This document shows, piece by piece, positions 59,865 through 64,000 of a stretch of DNA of 64,000 nucleotides. Every line of letters begins with the position of its first letter. Position 1 is the first letter of the stretch. The DNA lies in NCBI GenBank assembly GCA_029747015.1, contig JAKOGI010001208.1:1-64000 (forward strand), written 5' to 3'. Both the position numbers and the translations under genes were made by a program. Source of the stretch: Carnegiea gigantea. Lineage: Eukaryota > Streptophyta > Magnoliopsida > Caryophyllales > Cactaceae. The notes under the pieces were generated by a model that was not told the origin of the DNA, did not search any database, and saw nothing but the letters and a program-made list of their open reading frames with translations.

Positions 59865-62256
59865 ATACAACAACACCACCACCACCACCTCCCAGTGTGG
59901 GTCCCGCTTTCGCGGGGTCTGGGGAGATCCAGATGTAGGTAGCCTTACCTCTACCGGCATCTCTGCCCGTAGAGCGGCTGATTCTATGAGACCCACAAAA
60001 ACAACATTTTTGTGCAAACATTTTATAGAAGATGGCTTTTGAGAAAATATTAAAAGGAAAAACTACGGTTACGCGAATAAAACAGGGGGGTCGAAACTAA
60101 CCAAACCATGAAACAATAAAGCAGTGGAAGGAAACATACCTTAGCAGAGGTAGGCAAATAATGAGTCATCGCAAAAGTGTGCACTACCTGCAAACCACGC
60201 GACAACACAGAAACCCATACCCAAACCGGCCCTACTGCAACCGAAAGACAACTATAAGGCCGATTATCTGAGATCTAAGACCTTAATCCTATCCTGTTAT
60301 AGTCTCTTATCAAGAGCCATGTCCTCCGTCAATCCTCGAACTTTCAAATCCTCTCTAATCACCTCATCCAAACTCTTCTTTGGTCGACCTCTCCCTCTTT
60401 TACTTACGGGGGTGTTAATCCTCTCACAGCTCCTCACTAGGGCGTCCATACTCCTTCTTTTCACATGGCCAAACCATCTAAGTCTTGTTTCTCTCATCTT
60501 ATCTTCGATGGGGGCCACTTTGATCAAGTCTCTTATCACTTCATTCCTAATTATGTCCATTCTCGTATAACCACACATCCTATCCTCATCTCTGTGACCA
60601 TCAACCTTTGAACCTGAGTCTTTTTTATCAACCAACACTCCGAACCATACAGTATAGCAGGTCTAACTACCGTACGATGAAGTTTGCCTTTTAGTAGTAC
60701 CGGCATCCTCTTATCACAAAGCACACCCGGGGCCTGCTTCTATTTTTGCCAACCTACTTTTATGCGCTGGTTGATATCTTTGTCAATCTCACCATTCTGC
60801 TGAACGATCGAGCCGAGGTATTTAAACTTCTCGACCTTTGGTATTGATAACTCGTCAATGGTGACCTCTACCCCCGCCTCTTCCCTTCCACTGAAACAGC
60901 AGTGCAGGTATTCAGTTTTCGATCTACTTACTCTGAAACCTGTAGACTCCAATGCGTGCCTCCAATGCTCTAACTTAGCATTAACTCCCTCTCTGGACTC
61001 GTCAATAAGAACAATATCATCTGAGAATAACATACACCATGGTACCTCATTCTAAATCCCTTTTGTAAGCTCATCCATAATTAGAGTGAAAAGGAAAAGG
61101 CTTAAAGCGAACCCCTAGTGAAGGCCTATACCAATGCAGAAGTCATCAATAACCCCTCCTGGCGTCCTAATCCTAGTTTTACCTCCCTCATACATATCCT
61201 TAATAACTCGAATATACACCGGGGACACTCCTTTCTTTACCAAGCATTTCCACACCACTACGCGCGGAACTCGGTCATAGGCTTTTTCCAAGTCGATGAA
61301 CACACCAAATAAAGGTCCACGTTTCTATCTCTGTACAATCCCATGAGCCTACCAAGGAGGTAAATCGCCTCTGTGGTTGACCTGCCAGGCATAAAACCAA
61401 ATTGGTTTTCTGAAATTGAAATATTCTTCTGCAACCTTCTCTCAATCACCCTCTCCCATAATTTCATCGTGTGACTGAGCAACTTTATGCCCCTATAATT
61501 ATTACAGTCCTGAATATCCCCTTTGTTCTTGTACAGTGGGATGACTGTACTAAACCTCCACTCTCTGGGCATCTTAGCCGTCCTAATAATAACATTGAAA
61601 AGCTCTGTTATCCACCCTAGAGCCTCTTCACCCAACCATTTCCACACTTCCATCGGTATTTGATCTGGTCCCTCTGCCTTCCCATTGGACATCTTCATTA
61701 GGGTTGCTTTAATCTCGTCCTTGCTGATGGGTTCACCCAGTTGAGAGTCATGATCCGTCTCCCTACTCTCTCGTTCCTTACTTTGGGAAGCTTCCGTCAC
61801 TTCACTGTTGAGGAGTTTGAAATAGTATCTTTGCCATCTCGCCTTGATTTCAGCATCCTCAGAGAGCACTTTACCATTTTCATCTTTGATACACCTCACG
61901 ACACCCAAATCCTTTGTTCTTCTTTCCCTAGCCCTTGCCAGTTTAAAGACTTCCTTTTCACCTTCCTTGGTCTCCAGTTTTCGATATAACTTATCATAAA
62001 CCCTACTCTTAGCTGCGGCAACAACTTTCTTTGCTACCTTTTTTGCTGCCTTATATCTACCTCTACTGACCTCTTTCTCTACATCTGTTTCACTGTTCAC
62101 GAAAGCCGCGTAAGCTTCCTTTTTCTCTTTGACTTTCTCCTTTACCTCCTCGTTCCACCACCAGGCTCCCTTCATTTTGTTACCACCTCTCCTATACCTA
62201 CCTAGGATTTTCTTAGCTGACTTTCGAATACAATCTGTCATTCCCTAATACTTTAT
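59865..62256 (-). mobile_element. RTE-type LINE, 5' truncated, nested in Tork element
   Basis: A minus-strand reverse transcriptase region ends in a 3' tail reading (GGT)n then GTTGTTGTAT on its sense strand, typical of plant RTE-like LINEs. TGGAATC occurs at both borders (59858-59864 and 62257-62263), a likely 7-bp target duplication. No apurinic endonuclease domain lies before the RT, so the copy is truncated upstream of the linker. A GC-rich 3' segment with AGACCCCGCGAAAGCGGGACC can form a stem. Confidence 0.85.
60297..62241 (-). pseudogene. LINE reverse transcriptase (broken)
   Basis: The first 327-codon frame (62241 to 61258) has the linker WWWNEEVKEKVKEKKEAY. RT blocks PDQIPMEVWK, CNNYRGIKLLSHTMKLWERV and ENQFGFMPGRSTTEAI follow. 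The frame shifts near 61300; FIDLEKAYDRVPR continues in another frame (61303-61115). The palm catalytic box reads FSDD (about 61015-61026) where FADD is usual, still with both Asp. The C-terminal RTE segment (60638-60297) has RLRWFGHVKRR and RGRGRPKKSLDEVIREDL. Stops separate these parts near 61112, 61047 and 60738. Confidence 0.88.
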
Positions 62257-62366
62257 TGGAATCTTGAAATACCTGCACTGATTAAAGGTTTAAATTGAAA
62301 GACACCTTTTTGTATACATGGTCAAGTACTAATGGTATATCTCACAAAAACAAACTAGTGGAGGAT

Positions 62367-63071
62367 TGTTGGATAGTTTGTACTTATGAGATAAAATAAA
62401 AGAGAGAGATAACATGGACTTAAAGAAATGGGCAACATGCAATATTCTACACCTTGAGGGCATATGTTTGTCCATGTACGTGCTAGAATGATCATGCTTT
62501 GCATTGACCATGATGGCCCATGTGCACTTGGGCACAAAAAGACAATCAACATGCATATTTTATGTGGGCTAGTGTAATAAACGTGGCCTACATGCCTTTG
62601 ATCATCAATTACAATGAAACGTTGTAATGATTGATAATTAGTGCCAACCACGGATGGGTCATGGTTAACACCATGGTCCGTGGTTGTATGGTTGTATAAT
62701 TTTTGCCCAAAAAACTGAAGTTTGATGTGATGTAGACTAATTGTTCTTATCTAATTTATAACAATTAAAATTGGATAGAACAGTTTGGTTGATAGATTGC
62801 TAATTAAAATTAATTTAATTAGTAATTACTCTCCCTGTTTTATATAGGATAATATCTATATATTCTAAGAAACACGAAAAGGGAATCTCTCTAAATTTGC
62901 TCTTTAGAAAATTTACAAAGGCTTATATACCCTGGGGGTGTCTTTGCCATAATCAAGAGCAATCTTTATGAAATAGGATAAATAACACCTTAAAGACAGT
63001 GTTATTCACACCCTGAGCCTTTTCAATTTCCTCCACAATTACTTGTACAGTTCTTAGTTTTCTCAAACAAT
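62367..63071 (+). repeat. Tork 3' LTR
   Basis: It begins TGTTGGATAG after a weak purine tract (AGTGGAGGAT) and ends CAAACA at 63071, followed by ATAAT. It keeps a roughly 80-base segment, with TTATATACCCTGGGGG, missing from the 5' LTR. Confidence 0.88.
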
Positions 63072-63080
63072 AATTCACCA

Positions 63081-63171
63081 AATAGCAAGTGTTCCACACC
63101 ATCATGTTCTTCATTTAACATTGGAACATATAGTGATGCGTATGCCTTCTTCAGGAAGAACTCTCCACCCA
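63081..63171 (-). other. Possible exon next to the Tork insertion (weak)
   Basis: On the minus strand an open stretch of about 30 codons reads through 63171-63081 (EFFLKKAYASLYVPML, then NEEHDGVEHLLF). It is followed by a donor-like G/GTGAAT. The Tork target duplication starts four bases beyond the donor. I do not recognise the protein, and the acceptor side is unclear. Confidence 0.2.
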
Positions 63172-64000
63172 ATAAAATATGAGAATAAGAATAGATTCCA
63201 ATGCTCCAAATTAAAGTTAAACTAAATTTGGGGCAAAGTATGCTTCTAACAATATAAATACAAATATGTTTTACCTATTGGAGGGGGTGATTTAATCTGG
63301 CCTTTCAATAACCTGGTCTTTAATTTCATGTGCATGTATACAAACACATACATACGCCCAAAGATACAGATACAATTGAATGTCAATCCAATAGCAATGT
63401 TGAAAAGATTTACAAAATCAAGCCAACTAATACCCGTAACGAAGGTATATGTTGCATTCCTTCCATTCTCGTACATATGTTAGCTAGGTGTGGAAGCTAT
63501 GATTTCATCGACACATTTACTTGATGTACTGAGACATCCACTTGAATCCATCACTGTAACCCATGTTAAAGACAATACTGCACATGAATACCTTAAGCAA
63601 TTGGAGTTTGTCAAGATCACCTTAATTACATTACTTGCTGTACAAATATGTTTAATTTAACTTTAACCTGAACTTATTTGCCATTATTTTTTATGTGATC
63701 CCCTATTTCACTAATTTCATGACATATGTAAAATACATAGGCTAAATAGAAAAGAAACATTGATTTTTTGTGCATGTCTTGCTAATCAGCTTATCATTTC
63801 ATAGATTATTGGATTTGACTATTTGGGGATATCCTATGTTGATAGTAACTTTATTCAATAATGATTTCTGAATCATGCAATTAGTTCCATTGGAGATCAG
63901 GCTCACTAATCTTATATTTTGTGTTTTTCTTCATCTTCTATCATCTTCTTGGTTGGATTCGCATGCGGGAGAGGATCGTTGTTCATCTCTCCATCGGGGA
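63172..64000. other. Flanking DNA with no recognised feature
   Basis: AT-rich, with only short ORFs. The last 60 bases become GC-richer (GCATGCGGGAGAGGATCG) and may enter a gene or another element beyond the window. Confidence 0.5.

Larger units (their letters stand above)
55297..63071 (+). mobile_element. Tork-type Ty1/copia retrotransposon, old, with nested LINE
   Basis: The LTRs 55297-55979 and 62367-63071 align, and perfect ATAAT target duplications flank them (55292-55296 and 63072-63076). The pol order protease, integrase, RT, RNase H is copia. Motifs such as WWVDS.ATVHICN and ILRSDRGGEYFPEEF fit the Tork lineage. The reading frame changes many times and stops are frequent, so this is the most decayed LTR element here. 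No PBS is recognisable: only about 19 bases separate the 5' LTR from the gag ATG. Confidence 0.88.

Overview
This is nuclear DNA of a flowering plant, probably a eudicot. It is almost entirely nested retrotransposons. There is no bacterial gene organisation, no rRNA or tRNA gene, and no intact host gene that I can recognise. Evidence for a plant is the set of element families: a Sirevirus-type Ty1/copia with an env-like ORF, a Tekay/Del-type Ty3/gypsy chromovirus, a Tork-type Ty1/copia, a plant RTE-type LINE and a CACTA-like terminus. The LTR elements that keep a primer-binding site use one complementary to initiator tRNA-Met.

Region A (1-34314) is a head-to-tail array of a non-autonomous, non-coding large LTR retrotransposon (LARD type). 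It reads LTR1 (cut by the window edge), internal 1, LTR2, internal 2, LTR3, internal 3, LTR4. Each LTR is about 4.05 kb, each internal region about 2.81 kb, and neighbouring units share their LTR, so the period is about 6.87 kb. The internal regions have PBS and PPT but no gag or pol. LTR2 is split near its 3' end by a 10.1-kb Sirevirus (10395-20510) carrying broken gag, pol and an env-like ORF.

Region B (34315-36918) is a 600-bp (TA)n tract followed by about 2 kb of low-copy-looking AT-rich DNA. It holds a possible gene 5' leader, degenerate CGGGT-rich repeats and one weak exon candidate.

Region C (36919-52970) is one Tekay-type Ty3/gypsy element with perfect 5-bp target duplications (ATAAC). 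It has 2.7-kb LTRs, an extra acidic ORF between PBS and gag, and a decayed gag-pol with a chromodomain-type tail. Its 3' LTR is split by a 4.6-kb solo LTR (47927-52536, minus strand, TSD TTCCA), a diverged relative of the region A LTR.

Region D (52971-55296) is non-repetitive-looking DNA with a CACTA-like end and a (CT)n(CA)n microsatellite. Region E (55297-63071) is an old Tork-type copia (TSD ATAAT) whose 3' part is split by a 5'-truncated RTE LINE (59865-62256, minus strand). Region F (63072-64000) is flanking DNA, with a possible short exon abutting the Tork insertion.

Relative insertion order from nesting: Sirevirus after the array unit it sits in; solo-LTR parent after the Tekay element; LINE after the Tork element. 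No element here looks capable of autonomous movement: each coding region carries several nonsense or frameshift changes, many consistent with C-to-T decay of methylated DNA. The most notable observations are the tandem shared-LTR array, conserved splice-site pairs inside the non-coding LTRs, a hairpin enclosing the Sirevirus PPT, a dispersed AACACCCT motif through the Sirevirus, and the extra ORF upstream of gag in the Tekay element.
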